A stretch of DNA of 64,000 nucleotides, from the NCBI RefSeq assembly GCF_902686445.1, contig NC_062219.1, positions 107,943,160 to 108,007,159 of the forward strand. Reading direction: 5' to 3'. Within the stretch, counting starts at the first letter, position 1. Each line of letters begins with the position of its first letter. The DNA comes from Sciurus carolinensis (taxonomy: Eukaryota > Chordata > Mammalia > Rodentia > Sciuridae). The notes beneath the pieces are model-generated. The model was not told the DNA's origin. It saw nothing but the letters and a program-made list of their open reading frames with translations, and did no database searches. A program made the translations under genes and the position numbers. This document shows, piece by piece, positions 11,302 through 23,672 of the stretch.

Positions 11302-13435
11302 GTTAATGCTGTTTATTTAAGGGGAAACTAAACACCTAGAGTGTTCATTTTTTTTATTTCTACTACATGATTAAGAATTCTTAGAATAACTAACAAAAAA
11401 CAAAACATGTTTATATTGTTAGGAAATGGATGTATAGTCCCAGGACCCTTGAAGTATATTCATTTTAAAAGGAGTATTACTTTTTAATCTTAAGATGTCC
11501 TGGTATGATTGAAAATTAAAAACTTGAAAAATCATTTATATTCATTTCACTTAAGAAGTCTAAACACAGACTATGTAGAAGATATTAGACTACTTTTCTA
11601 CTGAGATTTGTTATGATTATATACATTACTCCTCAACCTGCAGGGAGAAATAGTCATTAAATCTGGTAGAGACAGCACAATGTTAAGTGTGCAAGAATGG
11701 TATGTTCAATCATCAATTGGGAAGTTTGGAATTATGGAGTGAATCCTCAATTTGGGAAGCACTAATCTGGAATCACTGTTAAAATTTTACTAAAGTGAGG
11801 GATTTAATCCAAACTGAGCTGAGACATTGTTTTACACCCTGAGAAAATTGATTTTTTTCTTAACTTACAAGATTTTGGCCTCAAATGCCTCGATTTATGT
11901 TTCTATTAAGAAACTAACTAGTTGAGAAATTTATACCCAGTAGAATCAGGGTTTAGGGATTCAAAAAAAAATCCTCATTGAGAAATTTTTATCTATCGTG
12001 TACAATACCATTTTCAAATTAATTCTGTTCTTGTTTGAATAGGCTTTCCTTTCTCAGTCAACATATTCTTATATCCTGTTTTGATGAATTCCATTAAATA
12101 TTCTCAAACTGGCATATGGGCAATTTTTTCCCCATAATAATGTTGCATTATTAAATCTTAATTTTCTCTATAAACCTAATACTTAACCAAATTTTATATG
12201 GACTTGATACATTGTACCTTTAAAAGAGGTTCAAAAAGACCAGCAATTTGTTGGTCCAGGGAAATACTGGCAGTGGGCATTGCTGCTGTGATCTCTGTGT
12301 CCTTCTGCTGCTGCCAATGAATGATGTAATCAGTGGATGCTGTCATTTGGCCTGGGGGGCATCCGTGCTGTATTTCAGGTACAATGAGGTGCCCATGAGA
12401 ACACTGCCACTTGGCTCTCCTTTAAAGTTGGTCTAGATAATGATCACTGGCTTTCTCAAGCCTACATGATCTGACTCAAGTTTAACTAGATGTGCTAATT
12501 TATAAAGGAAAAATCAAAATCAAGATAATATTATTAATTCTGCAGTGTTGTGCTCACAACAACAATCAGCCTAGATCTTTTTGCAATATTCACATTTTCC
12601 CTTAACAGTCTGTTATACGAGGCTTTCATTGGCTGATGTCTGTCCTTGTCTCTATAAACCTGGGATATGGTTAGAGTCATCAGTACCTTTAGGCATGCCT
12701 CTGAGTTTTTAGAGAATTCCTTGACTAGTCTCTTCAAAGAAAGGATTAAGATGGAAGTCCTGCTTCATCCTCCATACTGCTTATGCTGAGCTAACTCTAT
12801 GGTTTTATGTTATCCCTGTACCATTATTTCTTTATTCCATTTTTTTTTAATCTTTAAATTGATACAATTTCTTTCAATTCTTTTCTGACCACAAAAATTG
12901 TGGGAATCTTGGGTTGGTTACAAAGTGAGCATTTCAGATGATCTATATTTGAGGAAAGAGGCTTTTCAAAAAGGTCTTTTAAATTTATCAATTTTCTAGT
13001 GTTAAGTGCAAGATCAGAGTGCTCAATTTAGTTTTATGTTTACTGTCATGTAATGACTTATCTCAGTATCAATTCAATTTTCGAATATACGTTAATTAAG
13101 GCTTTTTGTCCAAAAGTAATAGAAATCTGTCTTCTATAGTTTAGACAGATGTCCCCAAACACAAAGTGTGCACCTGGACATGTGAAGGAGTTGACCTGGA
13201 GTGTGAAGAGCCATCAGGAGTGGCAGTCAGAGGGACTGCTTCTCTCTAAGCACTTCCAACCATGAGCACTCGCTTAAAGAGCACTTCTTCAGAAGAGTGT
13301 TGCTTCCCCAAGTTCCTCCAGTCTAAAACATTTTCTCCTGATACACTTCCTCCTTTCAAGTATATTTGATTTTCTGCTTCTTAATAGAATTCATTTAATT
13401 ACATACCTATTCTATGAGTGTGCTTACTTTTTGTA
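11302..13435. other. Unassigned AT-rich DNA
   Basis: No gene or known repeat is seen. Short open stretches (12248-12436 +, 12534-12737 -) show no family motif. Confidence 0.6.
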
Positions 13436-13525
13436 TCAGTTAATAGTATCTGTTTCACTGTGGATGTAAACTCTCAGAAGACAGGAGCCACAACTACTAT
13501 ATTTTATCAACTTGTCAAAAGCGAT
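13436..13525 (+). mobile_element. Possible L2 3'-end fossil
   Basis: The stretch ggatgtaaactctcagaagac aggagccacaactactat resembles the L2 3' end pattern (tgtaagctc ... gagggcagg). It is short and weak. Confidence 0.35.
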
Positions 13526-15829
13526 AATCACAAAATAAAACAATGCCAATGAACAGGAAATAATTATCACTGTGTAGCATACAATAAAATGACAAAAACA
13601 TTTTAATAAAAAAACTTGATACTATAAAATAGGCAACATGCAGCACTGCTCAGTCTGTATTTATTGCATATACATCATGTATATCTGACTTATAATTTCT
13701 GATGTTTTTTACTATCATACCAACTGGCTTTTAGTGGTTTCATGTAATTCATAAGCAATAACAAGGGCAATGGACCAGCTGGTTGGAAGTTCAGCAAGTA
13801 CCAGGGGACCTAATATATCTTTAATAACATCCAAGAACACCAAGAGTTAGCTATCTTCAGTTACACGAATGCAAGAGCACTTAATTCTGTCAGAAGTGTC
13901 TTGCAGGCTGTCCTGGAAAGGGGACCGCTGGTTCTGTCATTTTGTTCTATCTGTTCTTGAAAAGTCTAGGAAAAAGGCGAGTTCTTTCTGTCTTTCAATT
14001 GTAACCAGATGTTGCCAAAAACTACTGTGCAGAGTCCATGGCACAGAGATCACAAATATAATGCAGAGGCCTATAGAAACCATCCCAATGTGTTTCAATG
14101 AACAAAAAAGTACTGATTCTCTAATTCAATTGAAAAGATAGGTGGGACAGTGGCTAAATCAGTTAGGTTATATGAAGGAGCTGCAGGCACCATGGGTATG
14201 AGCCATGGGGAAGAATGAAGGGCCCAGGTAGAGGCTGGTCTTGCTGAGTTGTGAGCAGTACAGAGAAACTGGTGCAAGAGCATGACTCATACTGAGCGAG
14301 GCATCAGGAACAAGTGACATGGAAAGGAAGGCAGGGAAGCGGCAGTGAAGTAGAAGCCAACGGTGTTCACAGGGAAGATATCCTTAGCCAACCATCCTTA
14401 ATCTGTGTGCAGTCATCTCCAGGAACCACACAGGAGCCCCAAGATCTCACACCAGATTTGGTTGAGTTCCTTACCCTGGATGAGATAAAACAATCATCCT
14501 TCTTCCTATTTTCCTGGGAGTGTTTCAGGAATTCGAAAGCATTTCCAGGAACATCCTCAGAATACAAAGCAGCCCAACACATTTCTATCTTTTTCTATTT
14601 CTTTTTTTTTTTTTTTTTTTCCTGAAAGGTTCCTCGCTCTGCACCTCTGCACCTCTTGTTAGAGCTCTGGTAGATACAGGGAGTCTTTCTATCTGTCCTT
14701 CACTTTCTAATAGAGACTGTCCTTGATGAGTCCAAGGCTATTTTCAGGCACTCTTTGTGCCGAATCAAAGGATAAAAACCAAACAATTTAATCCTTAATG
14801 AGGTGCTCTAATGAAAAGCAAAGATGAGTTCAGCACATAAAACCCTTTCTGCTATTTCCTTATTCATCAAAGAAATTCACAACTATTCCTCCATCCTGGA
14901 AGTAAGTCATCTCTCCTGATAATTAATAATTTAAGTTAATTCTGGCTCATGGTGATTCTTTTCTTCTACCTCTCTAGTCATGGTAAAATCAAATAAGAGA
15001 GCCATCCTTAAAAAGATGCCCAAGCTAGATAAGAAACATGCATTCTGCCAATTCAAACAAGCACAAGAAATCTTTTCCTTTGCCAAGTATACTTTTTGCC
15101 TTTTGGCTGAGAATATTATTTTATTTTAAACAAATGAGGTCTTTGACAAGAGTGAAACAAATGCTTATCATAAATCAAACCAATGTAAAAAAAAATTGTG
15201 CTTAGTCTGGACTACAATAATTTCTATAAAATCTCAGGTGCCAAATCCAGTTGAGCCCTCCAACACTCAGGGTGAGTCATTTAAAAAATGAGTTCTGAAT
15301 CCCAGCAAGGAGTAAAGGAACATAAAATTGGAGAAGAGCTTTCAGAGAAGAATGCAGAGTATAAAGAACCAAAGGCAATCCCATCAGAGAAGTTTAACAA
15401 ATACAAGATACGAAAATAAAGGAAGTATTAACAGCAGAATGAGATTATCATGTCTCCCAGAAAAATATATTGAAACACCTACAGCAGACGTGCTTGAGGA
15501 ATTGACAGTCCACAAGGAGGGAATCTGACATAGGGATGTCCAAAGAGGAGGATACACCTACAAATGGGGCAAGCATAGTCACTAGGAAGGCAAAGGAAGC
15601 CAAAGGAAAGTAGAGTTTCAGAGACGCAGAAGAGGTCATTAGTCTTGAATGCTGAAATAAAGGAAGCTGAGAGCGAAAAAAATGTCATCAGGTTTAGCAA
15701 AATGGAGATGGAACTTGATTTAGTGAGATCCAAAACACCACATGTTTTTATGGTTTGATAGAACTGAAGAGTTACACACCATGTAAGTTATAAGGGTTAC
15801 TAGGAGTAGTTAGGAAGCATCCATTTTGG
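13526..15829. other. Unassigned DNA
   Basis: No family is recognised. A T-run at 14599-14621 could be an antisense A-tail, but the sequence beside it matches no element I know. ORFs at 13869-14141, 14314-14625 and 15328-15528 have no recognisable motif. Confidence 0.55.
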
Positions 15830-15962
15830 CACCAAAACTGTGTTTGAATTATGCCTGCACCTCTTATTATCCCTGTGATTTTAGATAAGTTTAGAACTTT
15901 TTAACTTTCCATTTTCTCATTTCTAGAATGAAAATAATGGAAATCTTATCTGCTGAACTTAT
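15830..15962 (+). mobile_element. MIR SINE fossil
   Basis: Landmarks run in MIR order: gaattatgcctgcacctctt, ccctgtgattttagataag, ttaactttccattttctcat and tagaatgaaaataatgg. This is a tRNA-derived ancient mammalian SINE. Divergence is high. Confidence 0.7.
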
Positions 15963-16499
15963 TACAAATAAAAGGTAAATAATTCATGCATTTGATCGGA
16001 CATGACATCAAACCAATAGTAAAAGCAAACATATTAATTGCAAATACCCAAAGATCAGCAGGTAAAATTAAAATTTGTCCAAAAAGAGTCAAAGGAACAG
16101 TCAATTCTAATAAGACAGCTACTTTAATTATAAGTACTCATCACATCGTTTTATGCATAGGAAGGAGAAACTAAGGTAGTTCTATAATTCTCTTCTGCAA
16201 ATTAACTTGAGAGGTAAAGAGAAATCCAGAGGAATATAGTAAGAGAAATTCCTACATAATTACTGTTACTATAATCAGAACTTCAATCTTTCCCTCAGCA
16301 CATGAAAATTGCTATAAATTCAAAGGAAAAACAATTCACCTGTTATCAGTTGCCATTCTCCTTGAAGATGCATAAACCAAAAGGATTTTTTAACTTCTGA
16401 TTGAAAATAAAATTTTGATTTCAAATAGTACAATCTCTCCCTGATTTAATGTTATAAAAATACTGTCACTCTACAAAAGACTTCAAACTGATTCTTTAC
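15963..16499. other. Unassigned AT-rich DNA
   Basis: No gene or repeat is recognised. Confidence 0.6.
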
Positions 16500-16629
16500 T
16501 CAAGATGTTGGTCAAAGAACCAATAAACAAATAAAAATATACTTGTCAATGGTGTGCAAATTAAAATTCAGTTATTACCACACATCCACTAGAATGTCTA
16601 AAATTTAAAAGGTAGAAAATAATCTTCAA
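16500..16629 (+). mobile_element. Old L1 ORF2 fragment, first part
   Basis: The run caagatgttggtcaaagaac ... gtgtgcaaattaaaattcag ... cacacatccactagaatgtc follows ancient L1 ORF2 3' sequence. It continues after the SINE at 16630-16805. Confidence 0.65.
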
Positions 16630-16805
16630 CTAAAGATTGAATCCAGGATGCTTTCCAACTGAGTTACATCCCCAGACATTTAATTTTTGTTTTGTTTTGT
16701 TTTGAGACAGGGTCTTGCTAAATTGCTCAGGCTGACCTTAAACTTGCAATCCTCCTGCCTCAGCATTCCAAGTCACTGAGATTATACACATCCAGCACTT
16801 TGCCC
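16630..16805 (-). mobile_element. B1-dID SINE inserted in old L1
   Basis: Inverted ID unit (attgaatccaggatgctttcc ... gttacatccccag), a (TTTTG)n linker, then inverted B1 unit (gagacagggtcttgctaaat ... gtcactgagattatacaca). It splits an older plus-strand L1. Confidence 0.9.
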
Positions 16806-17312
16806 AAATCAGAACTCCTGTACCCTACTGGTAAGATTACAAATTAGTACAACCACTTTGGAAGTATTTACCCAAGCAACTCACATGATCTAGCAATTTC
16901 TCTCTTTATGTTACACCCAGACAAAGTCATATATGTGCTTACCAAAAGGCACATACTAAAACACTTAGAATGGGCCTATTTTTTAAAAGTTCAAATGGAA
17001 TTAGCCAAATATCCAACAGCATAGATGAACCCCATGGAAAATGTTGAGCAAGAGAAACCAGCAAGAATACATGCAATTTGACTCTAATTGTATAATGTAC
17101 AAAATAGTTCAAACTGTGTTTTAGAAGGCAGTGATAATGCAGTAGAGCCTAGGAGAGGAAATTCTAGTTTATCATTAATAATTCATATCTTATTCTGGAT
17201 ACTGACTGCAGAGATATGTTTAGTTGTGAACATTCTGCAAAGATGTGCTTATATTAAGTATATTTTTCTTTATGTGTATTATGCTTCAATTCAAAATTTA
17301 AAAAAAATATTG
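16806..17312 (+). mobile_element. Old L1 ORF2 and 3' UTR, second part
   Basis: It resumes with cagaactcctgtaccctactgg, tacaaccactttggaagta, ctcacatgatctagcaattt and the 3' end landmarks tccaacagcatagatgaac and gtgtattatgcttcaattc, finishing in an A-rich run. Frames are closed. Confidence 0.65.
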
Positions 17313-18149
17313 TGAACATAGCAATGAAATAAGTTTAATGTCTTTTTGTGAAAATCTGTATTGTCCAATTTTAAGAATTATTTTACTGAAGACAAAAGTA
17401 ATGAGTGATAGAATAACTGAGATTCAAAACTCAAACTCTTCCTCTATTCTCAGAATTTGTATAATTTATATAATGAAGAAGTCAGGGAAAATAGAAAACA
17501 AATATTGAGAAAATTAATTCTTTGATCATTCCCCACTTTATTCCTAGGGTTTTCACTTGGTAACTTTCTCATCCCTTATTTTTATAAAAAGAAAAGAAAA
17601 AATAGGCAAATTCAAAACTGCATTAATTTTTTTAGAGAAACGTTCTGGCTTTGCAGGCTAGTACTTTATTAGGAAAGCATCTCAACTTATGAATAGTTGC
17701 TAAATTGCAAGAACACTCCTGGTTCCACTACTCATGGTGTCACTATACATACATCAGTGGAAACCATCTGTGGATGCTGGACAGAGATGATTATCTTTTA
17801 TTTTGTGTGCTTTGTTTTGTTTGTATCTATGAGATTTCATAAGTTAAATTTTGCAATTAGAACATTTTCCATAACAAAATATCTGTATAAACATTACATT
17901 CCCTAATCAACAATGTTCTGTCCAAATAGTTATGAAAAGCAAACAAACAAAAATCTTCCTTCTCCCATTTATTTTTTAAATCACTAGAGAGAAGTTAAGC
18001 TCACAGTAAAAGTTCTGCAAGTTATGGTGTGTAATTCATTACATTTTAAGGAACAAATAGGTGTTATTCCTGTTTATGCTCTGGCTTAAGGAGTTTAATT
18101 CTGTCTCCTGTCTCTTTCTTTCCCCTACTCTTTACAATGTGTATGCTCA
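17313..18149. other. Unassigned AT-rich DNA
   Basis: No gene or repeat is recognised. Confidence 0.6.
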
Positions 18150-18505
18150 CTTTGTCTTAGTTTATTTGGAATAGATGTTGTTACAAAGTAACATAATGTG
18201 GGTAGCTTATAAGTAATGTAAATTTATTTCTTACAGTTCTGGAGAATAGGAAGTGCAAGATCAAGGTGACAGCAGATTGAATGTCTAGGAAGGGTTCACT
18301 TTCTGGTTCATAGTTGGTGCCTTCTTGTTTTATCTTTCCATGATGAAATGGGTGAAGGAATTACTTTGGGCCTCTTTTATAAGGACATAATCTATGACCT
18401 CATCACCTTTCAAAGGTCCTACCTTCTAATAATATCATTTGCGCAGTTAGGATTTTAACATATGAGTCTGAGAGATACACAAACATCCAGACAACAGCAT
18501 TGCTT
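18150..18505 (-). mobile_element. MLT1-like MaLR LTR
   Basis: The landmarks tgttgttacaaagtaacataatg, gtaaatttatttcttacagttctggagaa, caagatcaaggtgacagcag, ttttataaggacataatc and atgacctcatcacctttcaaagg are the antisense of MLT1 LTRs. Old and diverged. Confidence 0.75.
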
Positions 18506-19137
18506 ATAGTGTGACTTAATTAGGGGCTCCAACAATGATCATGAGGTGATCATTGGATCTGGGATCTATTCTTATACATGTTGGCTTCTTAGACAGAAAA
18601 CCCCTGGTATCTCCTAATCACTAATTATTTCAGTTTGAAATTCTATAAGAAAGAGCAGGAGTTTCTCTCCCATAAATTGTAACAGAAGTTTAACTTCATC
18701 TCTGGCTAAGATTGATCTAAGTGCTCAGCCTGAGCCATCACTATAGGTAAGAAAAATGCCACATGCTAATTGGACTAGGCTTGACTCATTTCATGCCATA
18801 TCCATGGAATGGCAATGAGAACTTCTGAACCTTATGGAATGACCATGAGGGTGGGTAGGGATAGATCCTCAATCATTATTATTAGAAGTTACATGACATC
18901 AAATAAAAGAATCCAGGTTAACTAAAACTCAATAAATTCCTTACACTTATTTGTTGAAGTGGCCATAGAAGTTCTAGTAGAACTACTTCTTTTGATATTA
19001 CTGTCCCTTTTTGATTAATACTTCTATTAAGTACTTTTTCAAAGGTGCATATTGATTTTAACTATAACAATCTTTTTTTTTTAAATATATCAGTACAATA
19101 TTAAAAGCACCAACAACAGATAGTGTTTCTTGAGTAG
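18506..19137. other. Unassigned DNA
   Basis: No gene or repeat is recognised. A T-run lies at 19072-19083. Confidence 0.55.
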
Positions 19138-19518
19138 GTGCTGTGGTTTGGATAAGTGTCCCCCAAAGGTCCATGTGTTAAAGACTTGATTGCCAGCCTT
19201 AGCAGTATTGAACAGTGTCAAAGGCCTTAAGAGGTGGGGCCTAGTGAGAGGAATTTAGGACATTGGGGATATGTCCTTAAAGCAATATTGGGAATCCCCC
19301 ACCCCTTCCTCTCTTTTCTTCCCAGTCACCATGAAGTAAGAACTTTCCTCTACCACATGCTCCCTGCTATGTTGTCCTGCCTCATCATAGGTTCAAAAGC
19401 AACAGAACTAAGCAACCATGTTCTAAAATCTCTAAAATGGTGAAACAAAGTAAACTTTTCCTTTTTTGATTGATTTACCTTAAATATTCATTAATGGTAA
19501 TGGAAAGTTGTCTAACAT
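19138..19518 (+). mobile_element. MST-like MaLR solo LTR
   Basis: It starts tgctgtggtttggataagtgtc and carries gtccatgtgttaaagacttg, aagaggtggggcctagtgagagga, gaactaagcaaccatg and ctctaaaatggtgaaac aaagtaaactttt, ending gttgtctaaca. This is the MST/MLT1-like LTR layout, a different subfamily from the LTRs at 4329 and 9279. Confidence 0.8.
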
Positions 19519-20113
19519 GGAAACTATTATTTACCAATTAACATTAGTAGAGAACAAGTCCTCTATATTCATTGTCTTATTTGATCCTACAAAGAAAAGT
19601 ATGAATATCACAGTTCTCATATATGTGATGACAAAGATTCAGAGACACTAAAGACTGTATCTGGTGTTTCATGACAACAGAAAAGCTACATTCCACATTT
19701 AAGTCTGCTTACTTTTTATTCTAGACACTTAGCATATACCACATAAAGTGGCCCTTACAACATTAGAGTTGAAGAAAACGACTCGGGCAATAGTGCAAGA
19801 AAAAGAAAAATCAGGATGGTTCATAGAATAGGACATATTCTGGACATCAAAAATACATGTTTCTTCATTTCCTATTTTTCATAATACTAATGCTATTTTT
19901 CTTCTCAGAGTATAATAAATTGTGTAATATTATTCACTAGAATGGAATTTTTTTATAAATAAGGACATCAAAATTCTAACATGATTTGTCTTGAATCTAA
20001 AGGGATGTCCTTTTAAAAACAAGACAATCAAGATTTAGTTAACTTTTCTGTTTTTTCATTTCTCTCTGTTAAGCAACCCAGGTGCAGCCTTTGGATCACA
20101 ACTAATTCATGTC
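19519..20113. other. Mostly unassigned DNA
   Basis: The stretch 19536-19670 (catt gtcttatttgatcctacaaag ... tgatgacaaagattcagagac) has the look of a MIR-class SINE, weakly. The rest is unassigned. Confidence 0.45.
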
Positions 20114-20574
20114 TGTTACAGTTTGAATGTGAAGTATTCCCCAATAACTCACATGTTAATTAATGTGAGAACATTCAGAGGAGAAATGATTGGATTTTGA
20201 GAGTCTTAATCCAATCAGTAAATGAATATCTTGTTGGGAATAACTGAGTGGTAATTGAGGGCAGTAGGTTATGGAAGGAGGAGGAGGGGCATTGGGAGCA
20301 TGGCTTTGGTGTATATATTTCTATTTGGTAACTGGATCTCTCTCTCTCTCTCTCTCTCTCTGCTTCCTGATCATCATGTGAGCCACTTTCCTCCACTCAC
20401 TCTTCTGCTACAATGTTCTGCCTCATCTGAACCCCTGAGTAATGGAACTGACCTTCTATGGACGGATAGACTGAGAACTCTGAAACCACAAATCCTCAAA
20501 CTTTTCCTCCTCTACTATTGTGCTGGTCAACTCTTTTAGTCACAGCAGTAGGAAAAAGAAAAAAAAAGCTGACT
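20114..20574 (+). mobile_element. 5' LTR of a two-LTR MaLR element
   Basis: It begins tgttacagtttgaatgtgaag and ends gtcacagcagtaggaaa ... agctgactaaaat. Shared landmarks with the 3' LTR (22002-22416) are ttcagaggagaaatgattgg, gggaataactgagtggtaa, ggcattgggagcatggctttgg and ctgagaactctgaaacc. A (TC)n tract sits at 20337-20362. The usual AATAAA is degraded here (aatcctcaaacttttcctc). Confidence 0.9.
20337..20362. repeat. (TC)n tract in 5' LTR
   Basis: Thirteen TC units at the LTR position where other copies also carry TC/GA tracts. Confidence 0.95.
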
Positions 20575-22001
20575 AAAATAGCAGTTGATACTGGGAGTAG
20601 GGTTGCTGCTGTGACTAACCTTGTTGTTCATGAGTTTTTGGAGCATATTGGAATTGGTTGGAGGAATTTTGAGATGTTTAGCAGTGCAAGCTGGAAATGC
20701 TTTAGACTGTTGTAAGCGGAGCTTAATGGCTGATTCTGGTGGGAGCTCAGAAGACTAGAATGCCAGTAGGACTGTGGAGGAAAGGGTTCAAGAGTGTTCA
20801 GAGGGAAAGGAGGAAACCATTGGTAATTGGAGAAGAGGCCATTCTTGTTATAACTAAGAAGTGTTTGCATTTTGCTTGAGTCCTAAGACTTTCTGTGAAG
20901 CTGATTTTAAAAACAATGGACTGTCTTAATCTAACAGAAGAAATTTCTAGGCAGCATAGCATTTGGGTGGTGGCATGAATATAACTGGCAGCTTTCAGCC
21001 AAATTTATTGTGATAATTAAGAGAAGAAAGATTTGGAAAATGTGGACTCAAAAGACGGAACTGGGGCTAAGGAAGTTTTGGTCCTTAAAGACATTACTAC
21101 CACTAAAGAAATGCTAAAGAATGCTCAGAGATAATAAGAAAGATGGCTTGCGGGCATCTCAGGAGCTAACTGGGCCACACCCATTTCATACTCAAGGGAG
21201 TAAAAGTAAAAATTATCTTGAGAGGAGACCAGTGGGTCATCCTTCTTGCACAGGGGGTCTAGGAAGTTTTTTCAACACGCTCACCTATACAAGCATTCAG
21301 AGGCTGCTGCAGCCAGGGTCTCTGTATGCTTTGCTACTGCTAGAGATGGTGGCAGACCTTTGGCATCAACCACGTGGTGCTAGTTTTTCAGGAATGGAGG
21401 ATTCTGGAGTTAGGGAGTTGTGGAGTCTTCCACCAAGATTTCAAAGGAAGGCCTGGGAGGCCAGGCAAAGTACAGTAGGATTGGAGTCTCTGTTGGCAGC
21501 CACTGAGAGGAAGAATCCAAAGTTGCATTGAAAACAGTCAAGATGCCAAGAAATGTCAGTAACTTGGAACATCATCCTAGGAAAGTTGCAGGAATTAAGC
21601 AGAGACAGACCATCAGAAAGACCACTTGGGATTCAACCAACAAAGTGGATTTGCCTTTGGAGAAAATATCACAATGCCATGTGCTCTAGATTCGAGACAC
21701 AGAACTACAAGACTTGTTTACCCAGCTGAATTTGAGTCTTACTTTGGCTCTATTCCCATCTTTCTGTGCCCCTATTTTGTGAATGGAAATATTTACTCTA
21801 TATCTTTATATACTGGATACTTGTAAATTGTTTTTGATTAATACAAGAGCTCATGATGTGAGCTTTCCCTGAGTCTCAGAGACTATGAACTTGAACTTTT
21901 GGACAATCTTGGAACTGTTGAGACTATGGGGACTCTTGGAAATGGACAAACATATTTTGCATTGTGAGATGGTTGTGAGCTTTTGGAGGACAGGGTTGGA
22001 A
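20575..22001 (+). mobile_element. MaLR internal region
   Basis: The region between the LTRs starts gcagttgatactgggagtagggtt, like the 'gtaccaggagtggggt' opening of MaLR internal sequences, and continues with ggaattggttggaggaattttgag. Its length, about 1.4 kb, fits the short gag-derived interior of MaLR elements; no pol or env region is present. The longest frame (21121-21531, 136 codons) shows no retroviral motif I recognise and probably results from chance. A purine-rich stretch (ggaggacagggttggaa) just before the 3' LTR sits where a polypurine tract belongs. The element cannot encode its own reverse transcriptase. Confidence 0.8.
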
Positions 22002-22416
22002 TGTTATGGTTTGGATGTGAGGTCTCCCCCAGTAGCTCACATGTGAAATAATGCAAGAATATTCAGAGGAGAAATGATTAGGTTGTGAGAGTCTTAACAC
22101 AATCAACGAATTAATTCCCTGTTAGGGATTAACTGAGTGGTGTGGCTGGAGGAGGTGAGCATTGGGGGGGTGTGGCTTTGGGGTGGTGTATATTTTGAAT
22201 CCGGTGAATGTAGTCTCTCTTTCTGCTTTCTGATCATTATATGAGCTGCTTCCCTCTATCTCACTCTTTCTCCATGATGTTCAGCCTCACCCCAAGGAAC
22301 AGATACTGATGTCTATGGATTGAAACCTCTGAAACCGTGAGGCTTCAAATAAACTTTCCTTCTCTACAGTAGTGCTGATTGAGTCTTTTAGTCACAAAGA
22401 AAATACTGTCTAATGG
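22002..22416 (+). mobile_element. 3' LTR of the MaLR element
   Basis: It begins tgttatggtttggatgtgagg and ends tcttttagtcacaaag ... ctgtctaatgg. The poly(A) signal is intact (cttcaaataaactttcc) and a gtatattttg TATA-like box is present. It lacks the TC tract of its partner and differs by several short indels, so the pair has diverged since insertion. I could not find a convincing target-site duplication. Confidence 0.9.
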
Positions 22417-22899
22417 TTTCCATCTTGAGAATACCAAAATCCTAGTGAATATAATTATGCATTCCAACATACAGGAAACAACATTTTTAAGTAAAGCTAT
22501 TCATAATGTTGCACTGTACTAAGGATTTTATACAGAATTTCTTTGAACATAGCCCAGAAAATGCTTAATTGTAACTTGTAAGACAAGCTTAAATACTAGC
22601 CTGTAAATGAGTATAATAAAACATTTTTTAAAAATTTGGCTTTTAGACTCCTTCACAGAATTTCTAAAACTAAAATCTCTTCCTTTTAAAATGATCTAAG
22701 AAAATTCAAGGATTCTCCTCTGCAATCTTCAGTTGTTGTTGTTTTTTTTTTTTTTTTATGATTTCCCTGGTACACATTACCACTACATCTACTAATGACC
22801 TGAGAAGATTCACCACCACTCATTAGTTCCATGAGGTCCTTATATAAATAGTACCTTAGCAGAATATTTTGACCACTGTAAATAGAGTATCTTAGACAT
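22417..22899. other. Unassigned DNA
   Basis: A T-run lies at 22741-22757. No gene or repeat is recognised. Confidence 0.55.
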
Positions 22900-22913
22900 A
22901 GATATATAAATCT

Positions 22914-23045
22914 TTTTTCCAGTTTGTTTATAAGTAAATGGACAGATACCTTTATTTTATTTATTTATATGTGGTGCTGAGGGTCAAACCCAGGGCCTCA
23001 TCCATGCTAGGTAAGCTTTCTACCACTGAGTCACAATCCGAGCCC
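22914..23045 (-). mobile_element. ID SINE with perfect target-site duplication
   Basis: Inverted ID unit (gtggtgctgagggtcaaaccc agggcctcatccatgctagg ... taccactgagtcacaatcc). Its sense 3' side is an A-rich (AAAT)n tail followed by a short unique tail (ggtatctgtccatttac) and AAAAAA. The 14-bp string agatatataaatct flanks it at 22900-22913 and 23046-23059 with no mismatch. The extended 3' tail is typical of sciurid ID subfamilies as I remember them, so I do not read it as a transduction. Confidence 0.95.
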
Positions 23046-23204
23046 AGATATATAAATCTAAATTGGTAGCTTCATGGAACTAGATATTATACGTCTTAAA
23101 TGAAAATGTATTCAAAGAGGATAAACTTTGATTATCAGGAACTATTTCATTCAGATTAGATCAACTAGCTGTTTTTGGAAATTTACATTTTCATACTTGT
23201 TTTA

Positions 23205-23672
23205 TACTTCGAATATAAGATATTTCTCCAAAACTCATGTGTCAATGAAGAAATGTTCAGAAGTGAAACTGATAGATTATGAGAACTATAAACTAATGAG
23301 TGAATTAATTTTTTTTCAATTAATAATTTGAATGAATTACTGGGTGGTAAGTGTACACAAGTGGGACATCATTGGAGAAGGTACATCACTAGCGCCATGC
23401 CTTTGGGAATTGTATTTTATTCCTAACTCCTGAAGTACTGTCTGACTCTCTGCCTCTGTCTCTTCTCTCTCTGCTCCTTAGTTGCAATAAGTTGAGCAAC
23501 TTCCCTCCACCATGACTTTCTGTAAAGATATTCTGCCTCATCTGAGACCCAGAACAGTAGAGTTGGCCAACCATGGACTTAAACCTCTGAAACCTGAGTC
23601 AAAATAATCTTTTCCTTTTCTAAATTGTTCTGGTCATGAATTTTGGTCTCAGTGATGAAAAACTAACACATT
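23205..23672 (+). mobile_element. MaLR-type solo LTR, 5' end decayed
   Basis: Family landmarks in order: ctccaaaactcatgtgtca, gaattactgggtggtaagtg, gcgccatgcctttggg, a pyrimidine-rich stretch (23440-23475), ctgcctcatctgagaccc, cctctgaaacctgagtc and ttttggtctcagtgatg aaaaactaacaca. An AT-rich expansion (ttttttttcaattaataa) lies near 23305. Confidence 0.8.

Noticed and set aside
21121..21531. 136-codon frame in the MaLR interior as a gag gene
   Set aside because: No gag motif is visible, and MaLR interiors are usually non-coding remnants.
22914..22950. Extra sequence 3' of the ID SINE as a transduction
   Set aside because: The ggtatctgtccatttac tail resembles the extended 3' end of sciurid ID families, so it is probably part of the element.
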